64,000 bases of DNA from contig CP136066.1 of NCBI GenBank assembly GCA_032622095.1, forward strand, positions 187,028,716 to 187,092,715, read 5' to 3'. The notes beneath the pieces are model-generated. The model worked only from the letters and a program-made list of their open reading frames with translations. It was not told the origin of the DNA and ran no database searches. Position 1 is the stretch's first letter. Each line of letters starts with the position of its first letter. The position numbers and the translations under genes are program-made. Source of the stretch: Siphonodentalium dalli (Eukaryota; Mollusca; Scaphopoda; Gadilida; Siphonodentaliidae). Positions 1-12,640 of the stretch are shown here, one piece after another.

Positions 1-290
1 CAAACATCGGAGTCATTCCCTTCCAATATTGGTTTAAAACAGGGAGACAATGTCTCACCTTTTCTTTTTTGTCTTTACGCGAATGACCTCACGAACTTTT
101 TTAGCAAGCACTGACATTAGAGGGGTGGAATCTATATCTCGAGATGTGAAGATAGACTTGATAGATACTTGAAACTATTTGTCCTTTTATACGCAGATGA
201 CACAGTACTCTTCTCTGATTCGGCTGATGACCTACAAAAACAACTTAACTATTTTGAAGATTACTGTACAAATTGGGCTATGAGAGTTAA

Positions 291-759
291 AGGTACTCAA
301 CCCGTAAAGAGGGTCCCCATCTCAACAGATTCCAACAACAACAATCCGATCGGAGGGTCCTATATTACTATTTCTTTGGCTTTGGGGGTAAAAAATATTT
401 GATTCGAGTCGAGGAACCCATCAAACAAAGCTCAGAGTTATTAGATATTGATTTTTGAAATTTGTTATAAACTCGAGATGAGTACTGCTAACTGCCGTAA
501 TCTGCTCAGGATGTGTTCTCCAAATCTATTCAAACAGACAAGGATGGATAACTCTAAAATCAAGTGGTAATTTTAATGCAATTTTGACTGAGTTCTGGGC
601 CAGATAGTATTCCCGATAATGAAAAATAATAGATTTCTAAAATCGATATCTAACAAATCTGAGCTTTGATGGGTGACTTCCTCGACTCGAATCAAATATT
701 TTTGACCCCCGAAGCCATTGAAATAGTAATTGAGAGGAGTTTTATCGGGTTGAGTACCT
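291..759. mobile_element. TTAA-flanked MITE (AGGTACTCAA family), copy 1
   Basis: The ends are inverted repeats: AGGTACTCAACCCG on the left and its complement ending GAGTACCT on the right. TTAA lies immediately outside both ends (287-290 and 760-763). Removing the element and one TTAA joins the flanking LINE into one frame (RVNIPKSK), which supports these exact borders. There is no transposase gene, so it is non-autonomous. A TTAA target is typical of piggyBac-type transposition. Related copies are at 5965, 8471, 50706 and 60348. Confidence 0.9.
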
Positions 760-1280
760 TTAATATACCGAAATCAAAAATAATATGTTTTTCGAGAGGT
801 AGTCAGCCGAAACATTTATCGTTCAGATTCAATGGTAAAGAAATTGAGATAGTTAAAACTTTTAACTACCTAGGCGTTATATTTAGCCGTTCTGGCTCGT
901 TTGCTGCGACTAGAACATACATAGTTACCAAAGCCCGAAAAGCTATGTATGATGTGATAAAAATTGGAAGAACGCATAAGCTGTCCATAGAAACTCAACT
1001 CAAATTATTTTACACATTAGTTGTGCCTATCTTGTTATACGGTTGTGAAATATGGGGTATAGGAGATAACTCAATTATTGAAGGTGTACACCTTAAGTTT
1101 TGTAAACTCCTTCTACACATGAAGCTCACCACACCAAGTTACATGGTTTATGGCGAACTGGGTCGATACCCATTGACATTGGAAATTAAGGCAAGAGCGA
1201 TCACATATTGGACACGACTAGTGAATGGAATCGGGAGTTCATTATGTAGCAACATTTATAAGCTAGCCCTTTCGTTATAA

Positions 1281-1313
1281 GGGTTAGGGTTAGGGTTAGG
1301 GTTAGGGTTAGGG
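1281..1313 (+). repeat. Interstitial telomere-like array (GGGTTA)5
   Basis: Five perfect GGGTTA units plus GGG lie inside the LINE coding remnant. TTAGGG is the telomere repeat of most metazoans, including molluscs. LINE-like sequence resumes after the array, so it is an internal insertion rather than a chromosome end. The same array is present at 6955-6987. Confidence 0.95.
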
Positions 1314-1486
1314 TCGAAGAATCGCCGATAAAATCATCATAGGTAAGTGCAGTAAAAAAGCACATTGATGACGCGGATATGACATTTATATGGCATATAC
1401 AACAACGCGGTATTGACAAAAATAAATTGTTATAGACGAAATTCTAGAGATCAATTTGTCCAAAACTGGCATTCCGCTATGAGTAA

Positions 1487-4440
1487 TATCCTCTGGTCAT
1501 ACGTTGGGGAGGTCCTCATATGAACATATTATCCGCCGGTCATATCCTCACTCGGGTGTGACCGGTGGATAATATGAGAACCTCCCTCGCATATGACCGG
1601 TGGATAATATGTTCGTATGAGAACCTCCACCGCGTATGACCGGTGGATAATATGAACCTCCACCGCGTATGACCAGCAGATAATATTTTCATATCAGAAC
1701 CTCCCCCACCTATGACCGAAGGATAATATGAGAACTTCCCTTGCGTATGACCGGCGGATAATATGAACCTCCACCGCGTATGACCGGCGGATAATATGTT
1801 CATATGAGAACCTCCACCACGTATGACCGGCGGATAATATGTTCATATGAGAACCTCCACTGCGTATGACCGGCGGATAATATGTTCATATGAGAACCTC
1901 CCCTACGTATGACCGGCGGATAATATGAACCTCCACCGTGTATGACCGGCGGATAATATGTTCATATCAGAACCTCCCCCACATATGAGCGAAGGATAAT
2001 ATGAGAACTTCCCTCGCGTATGATCGGCGGATAATATGAACCTCCACCGCGTACGACCGGCGGATAATATGTTCATATGAGAACCTCCCCAACGTATGAC
2101 CGGAGGATAATATGAGAACCTCCCTCGCGTATGACCGGCGGATAATATGAACCTCCACCGCGTATGACCGGCGGATAATATGTTCATATGAGAACCTCCC
2201 CAACGTATGACCGGAGGATAATATAAGAACCTCCCTCGCGTATGATCGGTGGATAATATGAGAACCTCCCTCGCATATGACCGGCGGATAATATGAACCT
2301 CCACCGCGTATGACAGGCGGATAATATGTTCTTATGAGAACCTCCACAACGTATGACCGCAGGATAATATAAGAACCTCCCTCACATATGACCGGTGGAT
2401 AATATGAGAACCTCCCTCGCGCATGACCGGCAGATAATATGAACCTCCACCGCGTATGACCGGTGGATAATATGTTCATATCAGAACCTCACCCACATAT
2501 TATCGAAGGATAATATGAGAACTTCCCTCGCGTATGACCGGAGGATAATATGAACCTCCATCGCATATGACCGGCGGATAATATGTTTATATGAGAACTT
2601 CCACCGTGTATGACCGGTGGATAATATGAACCTCCACTGCGTATGACCGGCGAATAATATGTTCATATGAGAACCTCCCCAACGTATGACCGGAGGATAA
2701 TATAAGAACCTCCCTCGCGTATGACCGGTGGATAATATGAGAACCTCCCTCGCATATGACCGGCGGATAATATGAACCTCCACCGCGTATGACAGGCGGA
2801 TAATATGTTCATATGAGAACCTCCCCAACGTATGACCGGAGGATAATATAAGAACCTCCCTCACGTATGACCGGTGGATAATATGAGAACCTCCCTCGCG
2901 CATGACCGGCAGATAATATGAACCTCCACCGCGTATGACCGGTGGATAATATGTTCATATCAGAACCTCACCCACATATTATCGGAGGATAATATGAGAA
3001 CTTCCCTCGCGTATGACCGGAGGATAATATGAACCTCCATCGCATATGACCGGCGGATAATATGTTCATATGAGAACTTCCACCGTGTATGACCGGTGGA
3101 TAATATGAACCTCCACTGCGTATGACCGGCGAATAATATGTTCATATGAGAACCTCCCCAATGTATGACCGGAGGATAATATGAGAACCTCCCTCGCGTA
3201 TGACCGGCGGATAATATGAACCTCCACCGCGTATGACCGGCGGATAATATGTTCATATGAGAACCTCCCCAACGTATGACCGGAGGATAATATAAGAACC
3301 TCCCTCGCGTATGACCGGTGGATAATATGAGAACCTCCCTCGCATATGACCGGCGGATAATATGAACCTCCACCGCGTATGACCGGCGGATAATATGTTC
3401 ATATGAGAACCTCCCCAACGTATGACAAGAGGATGATATAAGAACCTCCCTCGCGTATGACCGGTGGATAATATGAGAACCTCCCTCGTGCATGACCGGC
3501 GGATAATATGAACCTCCACCGCGTATGACCGGCGGATAATATGTTCATATGAGAACCAACCCAACGTATGACCGGAGGATAATATAAGAACCTCCCTCGC
3601 GTATGACCGGTGGATAATATGAGAACCTCACTCGCATATGACCGGCGGATAATATGAACCTCCACCGTGTATGACCGGCGGATAATATGTTCATATGAGA
3701 ACCTCCACAACGTATGACCGGAGGATAATATAAGAACCTCCCTCGCGTATGACCGGTGGATAATATGAAAACCTCCCTCGTGCATGACCGGCGGATAATA
3801 TGAACCTCCACCGCGTATGACCGGCGGATAATATGTTCATATCAGAACCTCACCCACATATGATCGGAGGATAATATGAGAACTTCCCTCGCGTATGACC
3901 GGTGGATAATATGAACCTCCACCGCGTATGACCAATGGATAATATGTTCATATGAGAACCTCCACCGTGTATGACAAGTGGATAATATGAACCTCCACCC
4001 CGTATGACCGGCGAATAATATGTTCATATCAGAACCTCCCCCATGTATGACCGGAGGATAATATGAGAACCTCCCTCGCATATGACCGGCGGATAACATG
4101 AACCTCCCTCGCGTATGACCGACAGTTAATATGTTCATATGAGAACCTCCCCATCTTATGACCGGAGGATAATATGAGAACCTCCCTCGCGTATGACCGG
4201 TGGATAATATGAACCTCCACCGCATATGACCGGCAGATAATATGTTCATATCAGAACCCCCCCCCCCCCGCGTATGACCGGAGGATAATAAGAAAACTTC
4301 CATCGCGTATGAACGGCGGATAATATGAACCTCCACCGTGTATGACCGGCAGATAATATGTTCATATGAGAACCTCCCCCGCGTATTACTGGGAGATAAT
4401 ATGAGAACTTCACCGCATATATGAATGGCGGACACATAGG
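1487..4440. repeat. Minisatellite array with 33-43 bp units
   Basis: Units share GGATAATATG, AACCTCC and CGTATGACCGG. They occur as a 33-bp form, a form of about 36 bp, and a 43-bp form carrying an extra TTCATATGAG. Longer blocks recur about 479 bp apart (for example at 2475 and 2953), showing higher-order structure. The first unit (about 1515-1550) is inverted relative to the rest and forms a hairpin with its neighbour. Long minus-strand reading frames here only reflect the absence of stops in the repeat and are not taken as genes. The array lies exactly where the two LINE copies part. Confidence 0.95.
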
Positions 4441-4971
4441 ATTTTAAGTCTATAAACACTATTTGATTTGAATATTCTTTTGAATAGTCTTACTATTGAC
4501 ATATTCATTCGTTCAAACCAGTTGATCTATTTTGTAACTTGGCTTTTAGTCGCTGGGCTCCGGCATCTGGGCTTTTAGTCACAACTGAAATAAAAATAAG
4601 TGCGAATATCTTGGAGCGAATTTCTGCAACAATTTCACCGCCTGGTGGACCCATTTGGAAAAAAATACATTCCCTGTGTCTAATTCTACATTTTGATATA
4701 TTATACGCCCCATTATATTGAATATACCGGCTGAAATCGATCCTGTAATTGTAAACATCGAGTCTATTTTTAGCTGTTTTATCGGAGCGTGTTTGCGTGT
4801 TCGCCATTACAATATTCGCACTAAAACAGCCATATTGTAGCTAAAAACGAATGCACAGTATTCCACTGCGTTATTTGATACCTAAAAATTGTTGTTTGCT
4901 AGTGTATTCATCGAGAAATCTAAATTCTAAACATTAATGTCGAACGCAGTTTTTCGTGTTTGTGGCATTTT
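4441..4971. other. Unassigned spacer with one weak minus-strand ORF
   Basis: No recognised gene or repeat. A 100-codon minus-strand ORF (4807-4505) has no domain I recognise. It has reasonably mixed composition, so it could be an exon or transposon remnant, but support is weak. Confidence 0.3.
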
Positions 4972-5384
4972 ATGTTAGGTCAGTTGTCGAACGGATAATG
5001 TAACTTCCGGTGTCAGGTCAGTGGCGGGGTTAATATGTGTGGATAGGGCGAATGTGGACCTTTCGTTAGACACCAAAAGTAGCCCTCTATGCGCTGTATT
5101 CCTCGAGCTATCGGCCGTCCCACGCAATTTGAAAATCCTGTCCCGCAGATTGTCATGCTATCCCAAATTCCACCCCATGTTAGGTCAGTTGTCGATCAAA
5201 TAATGCAACTTCTGGTGTTTGGTTAGTGACGGGGTTAATATTTATGGATAGGGCGAACGTGGGCCTTTCGTTAGACACCAAAATGATACCCCCTACGCCC
5301 TGTATTCCTCGAGATATCCGCCGTCCCACGCAATTTGAAATTCTGTCCCGCAGATTGTCGTTTTGTCCCATATCCCATCCCATC
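4972..5384. repeat. Two diverged tandem copies of a 205-bp unit
   Basis: The unit starting ATGTTAGGTCAGTTGTCG at 4972 restarts at 5177. Both copies contain GGGTTAAT, GGATAGGGCGAA, CCTTTCGTTAGACACC and CCCACGCAATTTGAAA. The second copy runs into the LINE at about 5412. No coding potential is claimed. Confidence 0.85.
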
Positions 5385-5964
5385 CCGCAGATTGTCATGT
5401 CCCCACATTTGGATTGCTACATGACATCCAATTTGGATTCAGGAAGGACTACTCTACTGTTGATAATATATTTCTCATTTCTATTCTTAACGAACTCTGC
5501 AGGCTGAAAAAACCTAAGATGTTCTGTGCATTCATAGACTTTGAAAAGGCTTTTGATACGATCAATAGAAATTATTTGTGGCATAAATTACTGCTAAATA
5601 GTATATCCGGGAAAATGTATAGAGTCATAAAAAATATGTACACGGATATAAAATCTAGAGTAATGCATAATGGTCAAACATCGGAGTCATTCCCTTCCAA
5701 TATTGGTTTAAAACAGGGAGACAATGTCTCACCTTTTCTTTTTTGTCTTTACGCGAATGACCTCACGAACTTTTTTAGCAAGCACTGACATTAGAGGGGT
5801 GGAATCTATATCTCGAGATGTGAAGATAGACTTGATAGATACTTGAAACTATTTGTCCTTTTATACGCAGATGACACAGTACTCTTCTCTGATTCGGCTG
5901 ATGACCTACAAAAACAACTTAACTATTTTGAAGATTACTGTACAAATTGGGCTATGAGAGTTAA

Positions 5965-6433
5965 AGGTACTCAACCCGTAAAGAGGGTCCCCATCTCAAC
6001 AGATTCCAACAACAACAATCCGATCGGAGGGTCCTATGTTACTATTTCTTTGGCTTTGGGGGTAAAAAATATTTGATTCGAGTCGAGGAACCCATCAAAC
6101 AAAGCTCAGAGTTATTAGATATTGATTTTTGAAATTTGTTATAAACTCGAGATGAGTACTGCTAACTGCCGTAATCTGCTCAGGATGTGTTCTCCAAATC
6201 TATTCAAACAGACAAGGATGGATAACTCTAAAATCAAGTGGTAATTTTAATGCAATTTTGACTGAGTTCTGGGCCAGATAGTATTCCCGATAATGAAAAA
6301 TAATAGATTTCTAAAATCGATATCTAACAAATCTGAGCTTTGATGGGTGACTTCCTCGACTCGAATCAAATATTTTTGACCCCCGAAGCCATTGAAATAG
6401 TAATTGAGAGGAGTTTTATCGGGTTGAGTACCT
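5965..6433. mobile_element. TTAA-flanked MITE (AGGTACTCAA family), copy 2
   Basis: Counterpart of 291-759, at the same position in the duplicated LINE and with the same TTAA flanks. It arose by duplication of the locus, not by separate insertion. Confidence 0.9.
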
Positions 6434-6954
6434 TTAATATACCGAAATCAAAAATAATATGTTTTTCGAGAGGTAGTCAGCCGAAACATTTATCGTTCAG
6501 ATTCAATGGTAAAGAAATTGAGATAGTTAAAACTTTTAACTACCTAGGCGTTATATTTAGCCGTTCTGGCTCGTTTGCTGCGACTAGAACATACATAGTT
6601 ACCAAAGCCCGAAAAGCTATGTATGATGTGATAAAAATTGGAAGAACGCATAAGCTGTCCATAGAAACTCAACTCAAATTATTTTACACATTAGTTGTGC
6701 CTATCTTGTTATACGGTTGTGAAATATGGGGTATAGGAGATAACTCAATTATTGAAGGTGTACACCTTAAGTTTTGTAAACTCCTTCTACACATGAAGCT
6801 CACCACACCAAGTTACATGGTTTATGGCGAACTGGGTCGATACCCATTGACATTGGAAATTAAGGCAAGAGCGATCACATATTGGACACGACTAGTGAAT
6901 GGAATCGGGAGTTCATTATGTAGCAACATTTATAAACTAGCCCTTTCGTTATAA

Positions 6955-6987
6955 GGGTTAGGGTTAGGGTTAGGGTTAGGGTTAGGG
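6955..6987 (+). repeat. Interstitial telomere-like array, second copy
   Basis: Identical (GGGTTA)5GGG at the position equivalent to 1281-1313. The array therefore existed before the segment was duplicated. Confidence 0.95.
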
Positions 6988-7723
6988 TCGAAGAATCGCC
7001 GATAAAATCATCATAGGTAAGTGCAGTAAAAAAGCACATTGATGACGCGGATATGACATTTATATGGCATATACAACAACGCGGTATTGACAAAAATAAA
7101 TTGTTATAGACGAAATTCTAGAGATCAATTTGTCCAAAACTGGCATTCCGCTATGAGTAACTCAGGGAAAGGAAAAACATATAGGATTCTGAAATCAACG
7201 TTTCGAATGGAAGAATTTATTTCACATGCCTCTAACAAAGATATATAACTCTAATCCGATTTAGAACGGCGAACCATTATTTGCCAATAGAGACCGGGCG
7301 ATGGAATAAAACTCCACAGTCTGAGCGCAAATGCACGTTCTGTGAAATTAATGCTATTGGCGATGAATACCACGTATTACTTGAATGTCCAGAACTAGCC
7401 CTTAACAGAAAAGGTACATCAAGAAATCTTATTGGAACTTCCATAATCAGAGAAAACTTACCATTCTTCTTTCAAATAGCAAACCAAATATAATCCGAAA
7501 CTCGTGTAAATTTATTTGCCACATCAATGAAAGAGCTAATTGCTCTCCTGTGTAATTATTATCTTGTGTTAATTATTATATGATCTGTGTAATTATTATC
7601 TCATCCTGATCGTCTGGGGTTGCGAGCAATGATATGTTATGTGTTTAATCTATGTTTATGCATATTTATATTCTTAAAACCATGAATTTGGTCGAAGAAT
7701 TAAAATGAATCTGAATCTGATTC

Positions 7724-8466
7724 AGACATGGTGTTTCGTAATACTAAATTCGGGGGGCAAATTGTTGTCAAACTGCACGAATAGCTCACAACATATAAGG
7801 GACCCGATGAATTGACGATGATGATTTATTCTCATAATTCGCATGAACATCGAGAAGTACAGAGAAAGAAGTATTTACAAAAGAACATAAGGATATATAC
7901 ATTATATACATGTATCCGGTGCTATGTGGATATCTATATTCTAATATGTGAATATAATAATGTAGGTTATCGTGTTTCATTTGGCTCTGTGGTATGAAAT
8001 TGTTAGTACTGCTTCCTGAAAACAGATGACCCCATGTGTCATCGTTTACATCTCTGTTTAACGGTAAATAGTCAGTAATATAACATTAGTAATTTGACAG
8101 AGTCTTTCTGATGACAGATATAGTTTCATAGTGTGTTTGTCATAGCTAATTAGGAATTTAGGAGTGACAATATTAAGATAATTTGACAAATTCAGATATT
8201 TAGTTGATTGATGAGTTCGGATCAGGACCGTGGCCCGGTGTGAGTGTTGCACGACACGAATGCATGCCTGCTTGTGTTGTTTATACGTGGTTCAGAACTG
8301 TCTGTCTTCATGTTAAGTTATGGATTGGAAGGGGGGGTCAATACACAAACAATGGGCTGGTATAAATTCGTCCCTAAAAGGGGACAGTCCTCCGTTAAAT
8401 TACCGTTTAAATGAGCACCTTCAGCAATATATAATGTGTATATGTATACATGTACAATATACGCAT
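7724..8466. other. No recognised gene
   Basis: AT-rich DNA between the LINE tail and the next MITE. Only short unconvincing ORFs are present, and no repeat is recognised. Confidence 0.5.
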
Positions 8467-8470
8467 TTAA

Positions 8471-8949
8471 AGGTACTCAATCCGTAAAGAGGGTCCCCAT
8501 CTCAACAGATTCCAACAACAACAATCCGATCAGAGGGTCCTATATTACTATTTCTTTGGCTTCGGGGGTAAAAAACACTTGACTCGAGTCGAGGAACCCA
8601 TCAAACAAAGCTCAGAGTTATTAGATATTGATTTTTGAAATTTGTTAATTGCTCGAGATGAGTACTAATAACTGCCGCCAATTTGGTAACCTGCTCGAGA
8701 TTTTACGCCAAAACTCTATTCAAACAGACAAGGATGGATAACTCTATAATCAAGTGGTAATAATAACGAAATTTTGACTGTCTTCTGGGCCAGAAAGAAT
8801 TCCCGATAATGAAAAATAATAGATTTCTAAAATCGATATCTAACAAATCTGAGCCTTGATGGGTGACTTCCTCGACCCGAACCAAACATTTCTGACCCCC
8901 GAAGCCATTGAAACAGTAATTGAGAGGAGTTTTATCGGATTGAGTACCT
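8471..8949. mobile_element. TTAA-flanked MITE (AGGTACTCAA family), copy 3
   Basis: Begins AGGTACTCAATCCG after TTAA (8467-8470) and ends CGGATTGAGTACCT before TTAA (8950-8953). The body matches the LINE-borne copies with scattered differences. An independent insertion outside any coding remnant. Confidence 0.9.
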
Positions 8950-9060
8950 TTAACAATATAGTCTATATTAGTATATATCATACAGCAATGGATTGGGTAA
9001 TACATATAATGCATATGAATATATTAAATATATTTGAAGAGACAACTCATATCTAATATA

Positions 9061-10265
9061 CAAAAGTTGAAGTGGAATTTTAGCACAAAATGTTATCATG
9101 ATGTGCTTATGTTTGAGAGCTCTGTGTGGATTGTTCGGATCAGCATGCATATTCTGTTTAGAATTATGAGGTCATATGAGTTCAGGATTTCATCCATAAT
9201 CAAAATATTTATTTTATCACCATATTTTTGGGGGATAATTTTCTTCCTTATGTGCGCAATTTTTTTGCATTCCAATAAATAGTGGAATTCGTCTGCTATC
9301 ATGTTATGGTTACATAAGCGACATGTTCTATCATTGTGGGGTGTTCCGTTCCATCTCCCAGTTTCTATTGGGAGGTTGTGGTTCGCTGTTCTGAATCTGC
9401 AGAATTCAATTCGGTTTTTACTTTGTAAGATATCAAGATATTTTTCAAAGGAGAAATGGTGTTTAAATATGCGATATATTTGGCCTCTACTTGATTTGTT
9501 CATTTCAGAGTCCCACTTTATTTTAAAGTCTCTTAGAAGACTGTTTTTCACGCAATCAAGGAATTGATTGGCACACTTTAGTTCACCAGATGTCAATAAA
9601 TCTGCCTGGCCACAGCTACGTAAGATCTCTCGGATTTCTCTTGTCCACTTAAAAAGTTTTTTATCGGCATCTCCCATAAGTTTCACTGACAAATCATAAA
9701 GCACTTTCCCATACCGTGTGTATGTCATATTTTTTATTTTCAACCAATACTTTAACAATCTTAACTTTATTGTGATGTCCAATGGATATCTTCCTGATTC
9801 GCCATAAATCATATAGTTGGGGGTTGATGGTTTCAAATTTAGGATATGTTTTTTAAATTTTCGGTGTTTCGAGTACCTGGTTATCTCCATAACCCCATAT
9901 CTCACAGCCGTACAATAATATTGGCAGCACCTGTGAATCGAATAGGTCCAATTGATTAGCTACTGAGAGGCAGTTTTCTCTGGATCGTTTTATCACAGAG
10001 TACATTGCATGACTGCCTTTTGTTGCAAGAATTTGTTTTGTTTCTGTGTATGATCCCGATTTTGTATGCATAATTCCTAAATAATTGAACTTTTTCACTA
10101 CTTCAAGATTAGTGCTATCAAATGTGAATTGTATGTTTCTTGGTAAGCTACGTTTTGAAATGAGTAAAATTTTCGTTTTATTAATATTTACTTTTAGTTT
10201 CCATTTATTGCAGTACAAGCTGAAAATGTTAAGTTCTTTTTGCAGACTGATTGAGGGATTAATTA
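9061..10265 (-). pseudogene. Decayed LINE reverse transcriptase, minus strand
   Basis: A truncated LINE ORF2 on the minus strand, related to the 5412-7723 element. Reading leftward from about 10265 it shows YCNKWKLKVNINKTKILLIS, FNYLGIMHTKSGS and PILLYGCEIWGYGDN. After a frameshift at about 9853-9905 it continues through YMIYGESGRYPL to the C-terminal RFRTANHNLPIETGRW and a Cys/His zinc-binding pattern (CRLCN...HYLLEC), with a stop at 9096. Everything upstream of the thumb is absent, including YADD and the endonuclease, which fits the 5' truncation usual for LINE copies. It may represent a slightly different subfamily from the plus-strand copies, since residues differ widely. Confidence 0.88.
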
Positions 10266-12640
10266 TAATATAATTAAGCATTCCGCGCCCGCTGATTTTA
10301 TGCGGACTGGATGTTTTTGCTTTGATCACAGAGATAATTGTGATTATAGCTCCACTCGTGCAAAAACGATCGCGAGACCCGATGATGAGTATAAAGTGTC
10401 ATGCATAGTAAATTTATTTGTCTTCGGAGACTCAATTGTAGAGAAGTATCCTCACACAGTTCAATGCAGTAACACATTTTGTCCTGACTGCAAGAATTAG
10501 TTTATACTTAAGATTACGCTTTTCACTGAAAACAACCTACAATTCCAATTAATATATCTTTTGTTTATAGCACAGTGACTCAGCAGTGATGTATGTGTAG
10601 CTGAAGTGGCCTAGGGGTGGGACAGGAAGACGACTGAATAGTCATATCCCTCCCCATCAGATATCTATGTTTGTTCTATATGTATTGTTATATTTTTATT
10701 TATGTATAGTTATCTGATGAATAAACTAATTTGAATTTGACAGTATTTGTTTTGTTGGAGGGGTGTCTCTCAACATCGGTGAAACCATTCAACAGAGAAG
10801 AATGTAATGCATAGCACATGGTGGCAATCAGGCGAGCAATTTCCATTGATAATTCTTATACAAAACATCGCATATAAAGATAAATAATTATGCGTGCTCC
10901 CTATCCGCGAACATACTAGGCTACATTCGAAGATCACATGTTCTGTTATCTTAGTCGGGTAATTCATCCACTCGGTTATAGGGATGTGACAGTGGTGTGT
11001 TGGTGTAACATAACATCCCCCCCCCCAGACGCCGGGCAACACTTTCAACAGTTGGAAATGTCTTGCCCGACACAACCTAAGTTGGAAATTTCATTCTAAA
11101 AATTGGTTCAATTCTTTTAGTATTTAGTGTGTACATTGTTTTCAGACAAAAACCTGCATATTTAGATAATTAAAATAATTTCGGCAAAATTTGTGAACTG
11201 AAATGATCACCAGATGAAAAAATCTAAACTTGAACCTAACACGGGGTGCATATAGAAGTTCCTGAAAGGGGTGTATTAAGAAATTACAGGTGATCACCCC
11301 AACATGGACCCTCTAGCAACGTCCCTGCTAACTCATGACTTACACTGATTTAATGTTTCCATTCGTTGCCCAGTTCCGGGCATATCATTTCGAATAAAAC
11401 ATAATAGCCTCTACTATTAATATGACATTAGAACATAAAACACAAACAAACATACACATTTTCACCCTTGCACATGCACCCTCACCTTAAAGATGATCCA
11501 TGTGCCGGCCTGTCCGAATGATATTTGGAATATTTTCAAACAGAAACGGTAAAAAATGTGAAGTATATCATCAGCATCTTTGACATACCAGCTCTGGTTT
11601 GGCGACATCTCATCGCAGGAACGATCTGCAACTTTGATACCCGAAATTGTGGTGGGTACCCACATTTGGACGCAGATATAATTTTTTCGAACCGCTCTGC
11701 AGGTTAGACAATTTTATGGTTAATTAACTTATTAAACATATATTTCTCTATTGATACACGCATTATCTACCAACTAGGACTGATAATTATGTTTCAAACG
11801 AACTACCTAACGTCAAAAAGTGTCTACTATTTATGATAAAATCGGAAATGAGTAGGAATTTCTATTAAATTTATCAGGATGAGAGCAAGCTATGTTCGCT
11901 ATCCCATTGAGGGAACATTCCGTTTTGCGAAATTATGTTTTGAATAGTGGATATCAACATTTAACTGGGAGATATATAGCTTCATCTGAGGAAGATACGT
12001 TCATTTATCAAAACCGCATGGTCTGGTTTGATTTTGTTTAACCATAATGTTGTAGCTTGGTAAGCTGACTACATGTACTACATAGACACACTAAAGAGGC
12101 ACATCGACCTCCAGATGAGAAAGTACACACGTGTGCCACACATAATACATTCTGATCATATGTCTACGGATGTTTAGGGTTAACATAGAATCGCTAGAAT
12201 ATTATCAGATGACTCTTTAAACGAGAGGCCGATCACGATCGGCAGATGTTTAACCCATACCTTGGCGATAGCGATCTTTTTATGAGTGCAAGAATTTCAA
12301 CAATTCACAGCGTACTATTATTTATTAGTTTCATAGTGGAATCTGACATATTGAGCAACTTGCTCATTTAAACACAATAGGAACATGGATATGACATTCG
12401 ATTTCAACCTATTCGGTCACTCCAACAGAGATACATGTATGTGTGATAGATTGATAAAGATAATTATACCCAAACACAGTCAGACAGATGCACCATAGCT
12501 GTTAAAGATATAATTGTTACAATATTAACATCATAATAACTCTATTTATTTACTTCTTACAATGGAACCTGAGTCATAACAGATTATGTTGTTGTGTTAG
12601 CTGCATAGTAAAAGTTATGGGATGATTGAGATTAGAGACC
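10266..12640. other. Mostly unassigned DNA, possible retroelement tail
   Basis: No gene is supported. Around 10570-10740 the sequence ends in GATGAATAAACTAATTTGAATTTGA, shown here only as a description of a LINE- or SINE-like 3' tail with short TTTGAA repeats. A short candidate exon is listed separately at 11589-11696. The rest shows no repeat that I could match within the window. Confidence 0.35.
11589..11696 (-). other. Candidate short exon, unknown product
   Basis: On the minus strand a 108-nt open segment is preceded by a CTGCAG acceptor-like site and followed by GTATGT, a good donor consensus. It would encode a segment containing YICVQMWVPTTISGIKVADR and a second cysteine. I recognise no domain. 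Coincidental splice-like sites are common, so this is only a lead. Confidence 0.2.

Larger units (their letters stand above)
1..1486 (+). pseudogene. Decayed LINE reverse transcriptase, copy 1
   Basis: This is the distal part of a non-LTR retrotransposon reverse transcriptase. The piece from about 170 carries the YADD catalytic box (LLYADDTVLF). After a MITE insertion (291-759) the thumb and connection region continues with FNYLGVIFSRSG, and then PILLYGCEIWG, a motif usual in LINE ORF2 proteins. Two in-frame stops (TGA, TAG) precede the YADD segment, and a telomere-like array breaks the frame again near 1281. The window edge cuts the 5' side. The block is nearly identical to 5675-7160 (constant offset 5674), with only a few substitutions seen, for example at 364. 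Homology ends abruptly at 1486, where the minisatellite begins. It is certainly a LINE relic; the clade is not determined. Confidence 0.9.
5412..7723 (+). pseudogene. Decayed LINE reverse transcriptase, copy 2, with its 3' end
   Basis: The most complete copy of this LINE family here. From about 5430 it has FGFRKDYSTVDNIF, the catalytic FIDFEKAFDTI box, and GLKQGDNVSPFLFCLYANDL. Two in-frame stops follow at 5786 and 5792, then YADDTVLF, the MITE (5965-6433), the thumb region to 6954, the telomere-like array, and a C-terminal segment (7260-7493). That segment has LPIETGRW and a C-x2-C...H...C zinc-binding pattern typical of LINE ORF2 ends. A 3' region of about 230 bp ends in short GAATCT repeats near 7723, as LINE tails often do. 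The 5' half, including any endonuclease, is missing. Stops, a MITE and frameshifts make it non-functional. Confidence 0.9.

Noticed and set aside
1540-4459. Many long minus-strand ORFs with repeated HIIRRSYAREVLILS-like segments
   Set aside because: They follow from the minisatellite lacking stops. Several frames give similar ORFs, and unit length is not a multiple of three.
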